Below are positions 45,858 through 57,570 of a stretch of DNA of 64,000 bases, piece after piece (positions within the stretch are counted from its first letter, which is position 1; each line of letters starts with the position of its first letter). Origin of the DNA: Typha latifolia (taxonomy: Eukaryota; Streptophyta; Magnoliopsida; Poales; Typhaceae); contig CM034102.1 of assembly GCA_019914945.1 (NCBI GenBank), positions 10,467,501 through 10,531,500 of the forward strand, in the 5' to 3' direction. The notes beneath the pieces were generated by a model. The model saw only the letters and a program-made list of their open reading frames with translations, had not been told where the DNA came from and searched no databases. Position numbers and translations under genes: made by a program.

Positions 45858-46843
45858 TTAGTGATATTATCAATTTTAGTTTTAACTTAGAAGAGAAGAT
45901 TCCTGAAAATTGGATTTAAAAAAAATCCTTAGATCTCTACTTGAGATATTTCAATCTAAGGTTATTACTATTGAAGAAAGTATAGATATTGATGAGATTA
46001 GAGTCAAGCAATTAGTCAAAAATCTTTAGAATTTTGAAGCTAATATTTGTTGGCCTAGAAAATATAAAGGGGTTGCTTTGAATTCTATGAAAAAGGTTGA
46101 GGACAATAGCAATGATGATAGTGATTTTGATTCAGAGATCATGACTCTCTTTATTAAGAAGTTTAGTATTTATTTTAAGTAAATCAAAGAATGTTTTAGC
46201 AAGGATCAATAAGTCTAAACCTCTTGACAAGATCAAAGAGCCTAGTGCTCCTACTAAATCTGTGGCAATGAAACAAAAGAGCAAGGTCTCTAGTTGTGGT
46301 ATTCAATGTGATGAATGTAAAGGCTTTGGACATATTGTACATGAATGTCCAAATCGACTAAAAAAATTAGGCAAAACAATGAAAGTCACTAGAAATAATT
46401 TAGATGAGTCGGGTGGTAGTGATTCTTAATCTAAACAAGAAAATTTTGTAGTATTTACTACGTCAATTGTTTTATCTAACAATTCTTGTAAGAATATGAG
46501 CACAGATAAGGAGGAGGAGGACGATGATGATATGGACATTCAAAAGGCATATGATGAATTGTATCAAGAGACATACAAATTGAAGAAAAATTTCATTAAG
46601 ACTTCCAACAAACTAAAGCACTTAGAATCTAAAAAAGAAAATTTACAAGTTCAAATAAATGAATCCTTAGAAAATTTGATGAAGTTAGAAGAAGACAAGA
46701 AGTAGTTTAATGATCTTCTTGAGAAGACTAAACTAGAAATAAAAAGACTTTCTAAGGAAGTTATCTTTTTGAAAGAAAAAATCAAGCTGGACAAGATCTT
46801 GAATGCACAAATTACTGGAAAAAAGAAGTATGGTATCAGATAT
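45858..46843 (+). pseudogene. gag of copia 2, part 2 (first zinc knuckle)
   Basis: Continues the gag interrupted at 38,438. The knuckle CDECKGFGHIVHECPNR is complete near 46,310-46,360, followed by an acidic/Lys-rich coiled segment (KEEEDDDDMDIQKAYDELYQ). Stops and frame changes are present. It ends at the GATAT duplication of the solo LTR. Confidence 0.8.
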
Positions 46844-47672
46844 TGATACACCTTGTTAGAGTCGTGTTTGAACACGGAAGAGGTTATGTTCAAATGCCCT
46901 TGCGAATGTCTACATCAGGTTCGCAAAAACAGAGAACGCAAAATGCGCGTTCGAACGCGGTCGAGCACGTTCGGACGCCTGCATCGCGTTCACATCGACA
47001 AAGAACGCTTTTTGTGCATTTGAACGCGATCGGACGCGTTCGAACGTGATCGGCGGAGTTCCACTAGGATTAGGGTTAATTATTGTTATTAGAGCTTATT
47101 GGCTAGCCTTTATAAATATGTGGATGGCAGCTAAAATCATTATACTATTGTATTATTAATTTCTTGCCCTCTATCTTCTCTCTATTCTCTCTACCCTAAT
47201 CTCCCTTCTCCCTCTTCACCAACCTACCATCTCTACCATTAGCAAGGTCTATCCTAACTTCTAATCTCCTTCGTTTGTCGAGTCCTTCCTCTTCTTTGGG
47301 ATCTCGACCACTTCTTTTCCTTCGTCTTTATCCCTTAACGACATTCACTATCCACCATCATCTCCATTATCATCCAAAACCCTAACTTCTACTCCACCCA
47401 TCACCATAGCCATCATCCGCACTATATTATATTTTTGTCCCAGTTATAGTTCAATTATGTAAAGGGTGTAAATACAAAAATCATAGATCAGGGAGTTACA
47501 GATCGATTCTACTTAGTTTTATAATTTTTGGACTATGGGAGAATATCTAGCTAATATTTTCCTTTAATTGCGCGGACTGCTTTCTATAATAAATTCAGAT
47601 CTTGAAAGAATCATTCCGTAGCCCTATCATTTGGTATCAGAGCATATCAATTTGGTACCATAGAACCTATCA
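46844..47672 (+). mobile_element. Gypsy-family solo LTR in copia 2 gag
   Basis: An 829-bp LTR, TGATACACCTTG...AACCTATCA, with perfect target-site duplication GATAT (46,839-46,843 and 47,673-47,677). TATA TATAAAT is at 47,111-47,117. It ends with two primer-site-like units (starts 47,632 and 47,653) where gypsy 1 has six. Confidence 0.93.
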
Positions 47673-47677
47673 GATAT

Positions 47678-48440
47678 ACTAAAAATTCTAGTAAAACTAA
47701 TACAAATTTTGTTTCTACAGGCACTCAAAATCATCCTAGCAAAATTAATGTACCTAAGGTTTTTATGAAAGCTACACCTCAATGAAAAATAAGAAAAGTA
47801 CATTCAAATTTCAAAAACAATACTCAAGTAAGAAAATCCAAATTCATACCTATTTGCCATCATTGTGGAGTTAAATAACATATTAGGCCACATTATAAAG
47901 TTTTACTAAAACCTAAACATGCTTTTTTATTATGGATCGAATACTAGACAAGTTTGATTTATAAAAGAAAAACATTTTTGAAGCCTAGTTAGATGATGTT
48001 ATCTAGTGATCTCTTATTGGATATTTTAGCTAGGAGAAGCTTAGTAAATTTTTTGTGTACCCTAGCATATACATCTTCATGTTTATATTTGATTTTTGTG
48101 TTTTAGATTATTTTTGGATTGGTTGATCATTTGCGCGTTTAAAGTTTTTGTTTGGTTTGATTATTTTGGTTTTCTTATTTTTATCTTTTGCTTTGGATTA
48201 TAGTTTACTTTGTTTCTAAAATAAAAAAAATTAGAAAATTAAAAATCTTGATGCGCTTATTAAATTAGAGTAACTTTTATGACCTTAAGTTATCTTATTA
48301 TAGAATTATTGTTGGAATTATATCACTTGTGTTAACATTTGCTATATTATTTCTAAGTGTCTTATTTATTATTGGATATTTTTTATCTACCTTTATGCTT
48401 ATGAATTGTAGTTATTGTAATTCAATCTTTGTGCAACTAT
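47678..48440 (+). pseudogene. gag tail of copia 2 fused to the post-pol spacer
   Basis: The second zinc knuckle is damaged (ICHHCGVK, stop, HIRPHYK; near 47,848-47,895). Soon after, from about 47,960, the sequence resembles the end of pol and the spacer of copia 1, so roughly 3 kb of protease-integrase-RT-RNase H is absent. The spacer is cut at 48,441 by gypsy 3. Confidence 0.65.
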
Positions 48441-48888
48441 TGTGAACCAACCCATAGCTAGTTGGTTTGCTCAAGTTATGGTTGGGTTAGTTGGGTCATC
48501 AACTCACTTGGTCGGTTGTCTAGTCTAAAGTTGCTTGGAGGGTAAGTCACCTAAAATGGGGTAGCCACTATAAATGAATTGTAGTGATTACCCCAAGGTA
48601 TCAAGGAGAATTAACCTAATTTCCTTTCTCTCTCTCCTCTCTCTCTCCCTCAATGCTCCTATCCTCAGTAGGCGGAACTCATACCGAGACCACTAGCTGA
48701 GCCTACCTGTTCCCATCTAACACGTAGCTCCATCTCTCTCACACATCACTCCCACTACACTAGCCTCCCCTCAGCTCACCTTAACACCCGCGCCAAACTC
48801 CTTCTTCCTCAGTACAAAGCCCTTTCCACCTCCCCATTTTCCTCAACACTGTCGTTGTCTCCATCCATAACCCACATCGAGCCTTCCT
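48441..48888 (+). repeat. Truncated 5' LTR of gypsy 3
   Basis: Matches 53,133-53,600 (AGCTAGTTGGT, TCAAGGAGAATTA, (TC)n, CCTCAGTA-GCGG, CCCACATCGAGCCTTC). Similarity stops near 48,888, where gag-like sequence begins. Confidence 0.8.
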
Positions 48889-50340
48889 AGACTGAGCAGT
48901 TTTTGGAGTACCAAGGCACAACGGAGGACATCAAGGTGTTGTTGGCAGGCTTTCATCTAGAGGGGCAACACTACATTGGTACCAATTGTTGAGTACACAC
49001 CAGCTATTTAGGTCATAGACAAAGTTCATTGAGGGGCTCTCAAGGCGGTTTAGGACTTTTGATTTCGAGGACTATCATGTCTGTTACGATCTCCCCTTGG
49101 AAGGTTTGATCGTCTTGCAACTTGTTCTGGACAGAATTTGCATAGAACTTCTGAGAGATATTTTAGAGGATCTAGATGTTAGATCAATGTAAAATTTTGA
49201 TACGAGGTAACCCTAGGAGAGAACTTTCCAACGAATCTAGTTTCACATGAATCGGATGTTTACATCAAAAAGGTAGACAAAGGTCAGAGGGTCAGACCTA
49301 CAAGATCAGGTCTACATAAGATTTGGGATCCGTGGGTGGAGGCATGAACTCCAAGGTGAGGTATGGTGGTGGTAGGCCGGTAGTGATGGGGTGGCACTAG
49401 TAGGGATGCTAGTGGTGGATGTTAGGGATGGTGTAGTAATTAGGGTGAGGGCAGAGAAATTAGGTGTAGAGGATATAGAAGAGGGGACTAGAAGCTAGGA
49501 GAGACCAAACCAATGAAGTGATGGCGCGGTGAGCAAGGAAGGAGGAGGAAGGAAAGCTGACAGCTAGAGAGAGAGATAGGGGCGGTAATGCTCCAATAAT
49601 CATATCATAACCAAATTAGGGTTTCCTCCATATATTTAAAGAGGCTGACTCTAGACCGACTTAGATAAGGACTCAATCAACCAATACCACTCGACTAACC
49701 CAAGTTGAACTCGAGTTCACAATACATCTCATGACTCAACTAAAATAACTAATCAACTTGACTAGACTCAATTAACCAATTAACAAATTGAGTCCATATT
49801 TAACAGGTATTTGAGTTTATGGCTCAACTAATAGGGTAGCTGCCAAGAAGAAATACAAGAAATCAAACTAGATAAATAGGCTCATCTCGATAAACCCAAT
49901 GTGTCGCAAATGGATCCAATCCGAGTGAGTCATATCAATGTCACATTTTCTAAGTTGGTTCAATGGACATCTGTAGCCACGTACCAAGAGGAGTTTGAGC
50001 ATGTGAGTAGCTAGTGCAGACCTCTTTGATCGCAACAGCTGTTAATCAACACATTCATCTTTGGGCTATGTGAGGAGATCAAGACCGATGTCCTTTCCTT
50101 ACGACCTCAAACCTTGAGCGAGGCCTTCGAGGATGCCATGTGGATGGAGTTGAAGCACACGGCTTTGCGGAGTGCCTTGAGGACTTCATGGGCTAGTCGG
50201 GACACTAGGATTTTCCCACGTGCCCAGTGTGAGGATAGCACCAAGGCCAGTTGTGGGTCTGAGAGGAGCATGACTCGTAGTCTACACTCTCACACCTACA
50301 TAGGTGGAGGAGCGATGGGCTGAGGGGTTGTATTTTTGGT
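48889..50340 (+). pseudogene. gag remnant of gypsy 3, split by a solo LTR
   Basis: Begins at a Retrotrans_gag core (LEYQGTTEDIKV, AGFHLEGQ, then FDFEDYH before 49,081). After the solo LTR it continues (FSKLVQWTSVATYQEEFEHV at ~49,950; LRPQTLSEAFEDAMWMELKH at 50,105-50,155). Several stops. The N-terminal part is deleted. Confidence 0.75.
49082..49937 (-). mobile_element. Solo LTR of a third LTR family in gypsy 3 gag
   Basis: An 856-bp LTR. On plus it runs TGTTACGATCTCCCC...GAGTCATATCA; the TATA-like box (CCATATATTTAAAGAGGC, ~49,631) and pyrimidine leader indicate minus-strand orientation. The target-site duplication ATGTC is perfect (49,077-49,081 and 49,938-49,942). A homologue starts at 63,592. 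Confidence 0.9.
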
Positions 50341-50356
50341 GTGACGAGGGTTCACT

Positions 50357-51665
50357 TTGGGCCATCGTTACGCCAAAGCTACCAAGAGTGTGATGCTAAT
50401 TGATGGCCATGAGGATGTAGGCGAGGAGGTGATAGAGAATGACATGGCCATCGAGGATATTATAAAGACCTTGGACGAGGGCTTCAAGGAGGATATTCCT
50501 GCTGAGATTTGCATGGATGCTTACTCAGGGACAAGCGTCCCAAAGACCCTGCTAGTGGACAAGGTGGTCAAGAAGCACAGCGTACACATACTTATCGACA
50601 TCGGGAGTACACATAAGTTTTGAGATGATCATCAATTTTGAGTTGGAAGCCGAGCCTGCCATCAATTTTGAGGTGACCATTGGGGATGGCACTAAGCTCC
50701 GAGCGGAGAGCATTGCTGCGAGGTCTCCTTGAGGATGTAGGGCCACAACTTCATATCGATTATTGAGGAGATGTTGGATGAGCTAATAGGGGCATCCTAC
50801 TTTGGCAAGCTTGACCTTCGCGCATAGTACTATCAAATCCGAGTCCGAGTAGAGGATGTGCATAAGACAACATTTCAGATTCATGACAAGCACTACGAGT
50901 TCAGAGTCATACCATTCGGGCTGGTGAATGCACTAGTGACATTCTAGGGCCTAATGAATGACATATTCCGACCACTCCTCCGGCGGTACATGTTGGTATT
51001 CTTTGTTGACATTCTTATGTATAGCAGGACTTAGTCGAACCACATGGTGTACTTGCGAGCCATGCTGAACTTATTAGCTAAGCATTCCATGAAGGTGAAG
51101 CAAAACAAGTGCATATGGGGAGACCACTTAGTAGAATACCTCGACCACATCATTTTAGTAAAGGGGGTGGTCATTAATCTAGGCAAGGTTTCTCGCATGG
51201 TCGGCTAGCCGTGATTGACGACAGTCCGAGAACTATGCAGCTTCCTTAGCTTGACGGGCTACTACCACCAGTTTGTGGCAGCATACGACAAGATAGCAGC
51301 CCCGCTCACATGCTTGCTGATGAAGGACACCTTTGAGGGGTTGAATGATGCCATGGCCACAGTCCTTGTGCTAGCATTGCTAGATTTCATACAGCAGTTC
51401 GTGGTTGACTGGGATGCCTTTGGGGTGAGTATCGGTGCCATATTTATGCAGAAGGAAAGGCCTATCATTTATCTCAGCAAGGCCTTCTAATTGGATGACT
51501 ATTCATGATTCAGATAGATTAGTGGAGCCTTCCTTATTTGATGAGCCATCACATACATACCTCAGTGCAATAGAGATGGTCACCAAACTATTGGGGTATA
51601 ATTATGAGTTGTAGTACAAGAAAGGGGCAGAGAACAAGGTAGTGGATGCACTATCCTAGCAGTCT
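50357..51665 (+). pseudogene. Protease, RT and RNase H remnants of gypsy 3
   Basis: Protease HSVHILIDIGSTHKF (50,577-50,622) has DIG in place of DSG. Soon after 50,740 the sequence jumps into RT at SIIEEMLDELIGAS; the connector and the first RT motifs are deleted. The catalytic box reads MLVFFVDILMY (~50,993), with Val in place of the first Asp, so this copy could not polymerise. RNase H: ALLDFIQQFVVDWDAFGVSI. Many stops. Confidence 0.78.
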
Positions 51666-51677
51666 GCACCAACGGAG

Positions 51678-53105
51678 TTGGTGGCCATATTGATGCCAAG
51701 TTTTACATTCCTTGAGTACCTCCAGAGAGCAAGTATAGCTAACCTAGAGATTTTGAGGTTGATGCAAGAACTAGTGGATGGCCCAGCGAGCCATCATGAG
51801 CTTGAGAGCCACAATGGATTATTATTAGACAGAGGGTGCATTCAGATGCCCACGAATGATGAGTTGCACACTCGACTCAAGGACCACTTCTATTCCACTC
51901 TAGAGGCCGGACATGAGGGCACACTAAGCACCTACAAACGACTTTCGCAAAGTTGTACGTGTGTTGGGATGAAGAAGGCGGTGATAGCACATGTGAGGGC
52001 GTGCGATGTGTGCCAGCGGGCAAATGCGAACTCCCTCAGGCCAGCAGGACTATTACATTCTTTACCGATTCCAAAGTAGGTTCTAGAGGACATCTCTATG
52101 GATTTCATCGAGGGGCTACTAGTAGTGCAGAGGTACTTTATCATATTTATGGTGGTAGATAGGCTGACCAAGTATGCCTACTTCTCAGCCTTAGTGCACC
52201 CAATTTCAACAAAGATTGTAGCGAAGGTGTTTGTATGTGACGTCAGCAACCTTCATGGCATGCCACATTCCGTAGTCTTTGATAGAGATTGAGTCTTCAT
52301 TAGTGACTTTTGGACGGAGTACTTCACGCTAAAAGGGACTCGATTAGACCTCAACTCAGCTTACTACCCACAGACTGATGGCCAAACCAAGGTGGTGAAT
52401 CGAGGCATCGAGTAGTATCTTTACACTTTGTGGGAGAGCACTCTAAGAGATGGCTTGATTATCTGCCTTGAGTAGAATAGTCCTACAACACTATCTTTCA
52501 CACTAGCATTCAGATGACCCCCTTTCAGGTAGTGTATAGTAGGCCACCATTGACTTTGTGGACTTATGACCTTGTAACATCTATAGCACGGATGGAGATG
52601 GACTAGGAGTTGACTGATAGAGATGCTACCCTGAGGAGGGTGAGGACCTACATAGCCTAGGTGCAGAACTGCATAAAGTAGGTCTACAATTGCAAGCGTC
52701 GTGAGTAGTTCACAATCGGTAATCTGGTGTTTGTGCATGTTCAATCGTATCGATAGGTGACTCTGAGATCTGATACTTTGGGCCATTCCGAGTGCTCGAG
52801 TGATTGGGTCTGGTAACAAATAGATTGGCATTGCTAGAGGGATCCCATGTCCACCTTGTGCTCTGTGTGTTAGTCTTGAGGCTTGAGCTGGGCCAGACCA
52901 GATCGTAGGCGTGGGCATACTTAACACAGTGGAAGAGACACACCTAGTGGAGCCCATTAGGATTCTAACTAGGAGATAGTGACGTAGAGACGGGAGACTA
53001 TAGATGGAAGTTCTAGTGGAGTGGTTGGGCCAACATGCCGATTACGGTACGTGGGAGCTTGAGTTTGAGATAATTGAACGCTTCCTTGCCTTCACACATT
53101 GCGGA
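51678..53105 (+). pseudogene. Integrase and chromodomain remnants of gypsy 3
   Basis: The zinc-binding part is well preserved: LKDHFYSTLEAGHEGTLSTY ... VRACDVCQRANANSLRPAGL (HHCC). Core: ISMDFIEGLLVVQRYFIIF, VFDRD, stop, VFISDFWTEYF, and AYYPQTDGQTKVVNRG near 52,361-52,410. A chromodomain-like tail, EVLVEWLGQHADYGTWELE, is near 53,008-53,064. Frame breaks are dense between 52,450 and 52,990. Confidence 0.78.
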
Positions 53106-53132
53106 TAAGGTGGCGGAAATCTAGTGGATTGT

Positions 53133-53294
53133 TGTGAACCAGCCTAGAGCTAGTTGGTCTAGTCAAATTATGGTTGGTTTAGTTGGGTCATGAACTCACT
53201 TGGCTAGTTGAGTCTAGTCTAGAGTTGCTTGGAGACTAAGTCACCTAAAATTAGGTATCAAGGAGAATTACCCAAGTTCCTCTCTCTCTCCTCT

Positions 53295-53344
<50 letters not shown>

Positions 53345-53700
53345 TCTCCCTCAAGGCTCCTATCCTCAGCTAGCGGCGCTCAAACCGAGGTCACCAATTG
53401 AGCCTACCTATTCCCATCTAACACCTAGCTCTATCTCTCTCTCTCACATCACTCCAACTACACTAGCCTCCTCTCACCTCACCTTAAAACCCGTGCCCAA
53501 CTCCTTCTTTCTCAACATCGAGCTCTGTCGACCTCCTCATTTTCCTCAACGTCATCGTCGTTGCCTCTATCTATAACCCACATCGAGCCTTCGTAGCCCT
53601 AACTGCAACCGCCACCTCCCTTCTTTCTCAGCACTGACACCATCCCCACCACTAACTCAGCTTTGCAACTCACCCTTCCTATCGCCGACCTCAACATAAG
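53133..53700 (+). repeat. 3' LTR of gypsy 3
   Basis: Starts TGTGAACCAGCC after a purine-rich GGTGGCGGAAATCTAGTGGA. It contains a (TC)n run of about 45 bp at 53,299-53,345 and continues past the point where the 5' LTR is truncated. The end is placed where copia 2 spacer sequence seems to resume (53,700-53,740). Confidence 0.7.
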
Positions 53701-53739
53701 CATTATCTCATTGGGGTATTCTTTAGATATCTTTCTCAT

Positions 53740-54058
53740 TAGGTTGACATTGACTCTTTATCTTTTGACTTAGTACCACCCTCCTAATATTTCTCTTTAT
53801 TAAAAGATTAATGAAAAGGGGTACCACATGATTAGTGTGAAAGTCGTCTTGAAAGTATCTAGTTTGACATCGTGCACCTCTATATCATTCATGAGTTATC
53901 TATATTTTTAATATTGTGTATTGCAAGAAATGGGCTATCTAATTCATGTGTGAAAGCCATTATTACACCAAGATGGTTATTTGATATTAAAGAAATAGAG
54001 AAAAATTATAAAATGAAAATGTTTTTGAATTGAAAGGGGAGATTGTAAATTAAGTTTG
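53740..54058 (+). other. Copia 2 post-pol spacer, middle piece
   Basis: Matches 27,540-27,900 of copia 1 (AATGAAAA-GG, TTAGTGTGAAAG(C/T)C, CAAGAAA-GGGCTA, CATGTGTGAAA). It ends in GTTTG, the target duplication of gypsy 2. Confidence 0.7.
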
Positions 54059-54818
54059 TGATAAGATCTGGAACTAAAGATAGGCTACGCAACAATTCCT
54101 TCAAGATCTAGATGTATTACAAGAATCAGTCCGCACAACCGTGGGAAAATATTCATCAAATATTCTCCGGTAGTTAGAAAATTATGAAACAAAGTGGATT
54201 AGATTCGAAACTCCTTGATCTACAACTTTAGTGCTTACTCCCTTCATAGATTCGAAAAGAAACTAGGACAAAAACACGGAATAATGTAGGTGATGGTGGT
54301 GGTGACAGGTGGAATGGATGTTAGGGTTATGGATGGGTATGAAAATGAAGGTGGATTGTGGATGCGATTTAGGGATATAGACGAAGGGAACAAAGTGGTC
54401 GAGATCCCAAAGAAGAGGAGTGGCTCGATAGTCGAGGGAGATTAGAAGTTAGGAGAAACCTTGCCAACGGTAAAGGTTGAAGGATGGTGAAGAGGGAGGA
54501 GGGAGATTAGGGTAGATAGATGATAGAGAGGCAAAAAATCAATATTCCAATCGCAATCTGAAGTTGGCTGCCATCCACATATTTATAGAGGCTAGCCAAC
54601 AAGTCATAAAATAATATATAACCTTAATTCTAGAGGATTCCCGCCGATCGCGTTTGAACGCACCAAAAGACGTTCTCTGTATTTGTGAACCTGATGTAAG
54701 CATTCACAATGGCGTTCAAATGCGACCCCGCCTGCGTTCGAACGCGGCTTACCGAAATTTTAGTTTAATGAAAATAAACAACTAATGCAATAAGAAAAGA
54801 TCCTAACTAAGTGTATCA
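54059..54818 (-). repeat. 3' LTR of gypsy 2
   Basis: A 760-bp LTR. On plus it runs TGATAAGATCTGG...AGTGTATCA. It has one GCGTTCGAACGC word near 54,735 and a TATA region at 54,581-54,590 (ATTTATAGAG on plus). Confidence 0.9.
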
Positions 54819-54842
54819 GCCTACCACGCTTCCCCCACCTTG

Positions 54843-56202
54843 CCCTCAAGGTGAAAAGTCGGGGAAATGCTCCAAGATATCAGTCTCCAACTCCCATGTA
54901 GCCTCATCAAATGTCTTGCCAAGCCACTCAATTAGAATCTCCATTTCCAATCTGGTATCATGTTGTCGTCGGCGTCTAGCAAGTACACGAACTAGCTCTA
55001 CGATCTCTGTCTCCTCCAATGGGTCCGATAGAACCAATCCAACGACCTTATTATCTCCAATCCGCTCTCTCAGCAATGAAACATGGAAGACAGGATGCAC
55101 TCTTGACCCCTCCTGCAGTTCCAAACAATATGCAACCAGATCAATACGCTCCAACACCCAAAACAGACCAAAGTAGCGATGTGCTAATTTTTGATTTCGC
55201 ATCGGACGTAAGATCACCTATTGATACGGTTGCACCCTCCCAAACACCCAACTGCCAATGTCAAACTCCTGCTCCCTATGGCTACAATCATAAACTTGCT
55301 TCATACAGTTTTGAGCAAGTTTAAGATGAGCACGCAACCTCCTCAATGTGGCATTTCTATCCATCAAAGCTAAGTCCATCTCCGTCCGATCTGTAGATGC
55401 TACTGGATCATAAGCGCGTAATGTCAGAGCCGTGCGTCCATACACCACCTCAAATGGAGTCATGTCAATGCTGCTATGGTAGGCGGTGTTATAAACCACT
55501 ATGCCGATGGTAAGAACTCCAACCATCCTCTCAGCATCTCTACAACAAAGCACCTCAAGTGTTCAATACCTCGATTGACCACATTGGTTTGGCCGTCCGT
55601 CTATGGATGGTAGGCCGAACTGAAGTTCAATCGAGTCCCTTACAATCTAAAAAACTCAATCCAAAAGTCACTCATAAATACAAGATCACGACCGAGACAA
55701 TCGTGCATGGCATGCCATGTAATCGAGCAACATCTCTAACAAAAATTTTAGCCACTAACTTGGCTGAAAACAAATGTGACAATGCTGAAAAATGCGCATA
55801 CTTGGTTAATCTGTCAATCACCACAAAGATAATGGAATAACCACCTATCAGTGTAAGTTCCTCTATAAAATCCATAGAAATGTCTTCCCAAACACGGTCT
55901 GGTATAGGTAAAGGCTGTAGTAATCCGGCCGGTTTCAATGTGGTTGCCTTAGCCCTGTGACAGACTTTGCAAGCACGGACAAAACTCCTCACATCCTGCC
56001 TCAATCCTAGCCATGTGCAACTCTGAGATATCCACCTATAAGTCCTCAAGACACCCTCATGACCAACCTCTGGAGTTTGGTGGAAGTGCTCCAACAATTT
56101 CTGCTGCAATCCATCATTTGTGGGCACCCGAATGCATCCGCGGTCCAGCAGCAAACCGCCTCGGTTTTTCAACTCTAGATGGCGCTCTGGATCATCCATC
56201 AC
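54843..56202 (-). pseudogene. Integrase and chromodomain of gypsy 2
   Basis: From 56,202 downward: LLEHFHQTPEVGHEGVLRTY and VRACKVCHRAKATTLKPAGL form an intact HHCC zinc site. ISMDFIEELTLIGGYSIIF and IFVRDVARLHGMPCTIV follow, then stops near 55,675. The middle part (NTAYHSSIDMTPFEVVYGRT) and the GPY-like segment (FGLFWVLERIDLVAYCLELQ) are readable at 55,553-55,100. The frame ends with EILIEWLGKTFDEATWELE, a chromodomain-like tail, to the stop at 54,846. This tail is more complete than in gypsy 1. Confidence 0.85.
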
Positions 56203-57570
56203 TTCCTACAATAATCTCAAAATATTTGGGTCAGATGTGTATGCATACCTTAGTTTGTCAAGGAAGGGAAAGGCAAACTCGACGGTATCGGTTTGGTGCA
56301 ATAGTGTATCCGCCGCTCTATTTTCCATTTCCTTCTTGTATTGTATTCATAATCACACCCCAACTATTTTGTGACCCATCTATGCTATGCCGGTGTGGGT
56401 ATATACTATCCCATAAAGTATGGAAGACTCTTTTGATCGGTTCATATAATGAATCGTCTACCGATCAAATAAGGCCTCCACTATGTCACCGCATGCAGAA
56501 TTGCTAACATCTCTCTCTCATAAGTCGATAATTGCCGAGATTTTTGTGACAAAGCCTTACTAAGATAGGCAATGGGACATCCTCCTTGCATTAGTACAGC
56601 TCTTATGCCAACACACGACGCATCACATTTCACAATGAACTCTTTGGTGAAGTCCGATAGCGCTAGAATGGGTGTCACCGTCATTGCTGTTTTTAGTTTT
56701 TCAAAGGCTAAAGTAGCTTCATCCGTCCATCTAAAAGAGTCTCGGCTACCATCTTTGAGATAAGTGAGAGGAGCAGTGACTTATGGAATGTGAGAATGGG
56801 TGCCGTTGTCATTCCACAATGAACTCTCTTCAACAAATAAGTGAGAGGAGCAGCGATCTTGCCATATCCGGCCATGAATCGACGATAATATTCAGTCAGC
56901 CCCCAAAATCCTCTCAATTCGGTGGTAATAGTAGGAACAGGCCAAGCGGTCATGCATGCAACCTTTTGAGGATCCGCCGCTACACCATCTACTGAAATGA
57001 TGTGGCCTAAATACTCAACTTGTGGTACTCTCCATAGGCACTTGGACATTTTGATCTTCAATTGGTTTTGTTTCAATAAATTCAGCACATCCTCCAAATG
57101 CCGCCAATGCTCCAATTCAATCCTGCTATACACCAAAATGTCATCAAAAAATATCAAGACATACCTTCGCAAGAGAGGCCAAAATATATCATTCATAAGG
57201 CCTTAAAAGGTAGCTGGAGCATTAGTGAGACCAAAAGATATCACCCAGAACTCGTAATGCCCATCCGGAGTCCGAAATGCAGTTTTGTGCACATCTGCCG
57301 GGTGAACTCTAATTTGATGATACCTCGCCGTTAAGTCAAGCTTGTTGAATATAGTCCCCCCTATAAGCTCGTCCAGTAGCTCCTCTATAACCAGAATAGG
57401 ATATTGATCCTTGATGGTAATAGCATTTAGTGCCCGATAGTCAACACAAAAATGCTATGTCCCGTCCTTTTTTCGCACCAATAGCACGGGGGATGAGTAT
57501 GAGCTATGACTTAGTTGAATAAGACCTTGTTCCAACATCTCGGCTACCATTTTTGAGATAACTTCTTTTT
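56203..57570 (-). pseudogene. RT and RNase H of gypsy 2
   Basis: From 57,570: RT words including the degraded DYRALN region, MNDIFWPLLRRYVLIFFDD and ILVYSR (catalytic DD intact, about 57,160-57,150), then LRGFWGLTEYYRRFMAGYGK. A local rearrangement near 56,770-56,850 repeats AGTGAGAGGAGCAG and disturbs the frame. RNase H contains LSDFTKEFIVKCDASCVGI and QLSTYEREMLAI. Stops interrupt the frame further on. Confidence 0.83.

Larger units (their letters stand above)
48441..53700 (+). mobile_element. Second gypsy family element, plus strand, heavily deleted (gypsy 3)
   Basis: Flanked by LTR copies beginning TGTGAACCA (48,441) and TGTGAACCAGCC (53,133). These LTRs differ from those of gypsy 1 and 2. 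The 5' LTR is fused near 48,890 to the middle of gag, so the LTR end, PBS and gag start are lost. The internal part has gag, protease, RT, RNase H, integrase and chromodomain remnants. The right end (about 53,700) is approximate because the 5' LTR cannot define it, and I found no target-site duplication. Confidence 0.75.

Noticed and set aside
48436..53710. Target-site duplication for gypsy 3
   Set aside because: ACTAT precedes the 5' LTR, but no matching 5-mer stands after a CA-ending LTR terminus near 53,700, and the truncated 5' LTR cannot define the end.
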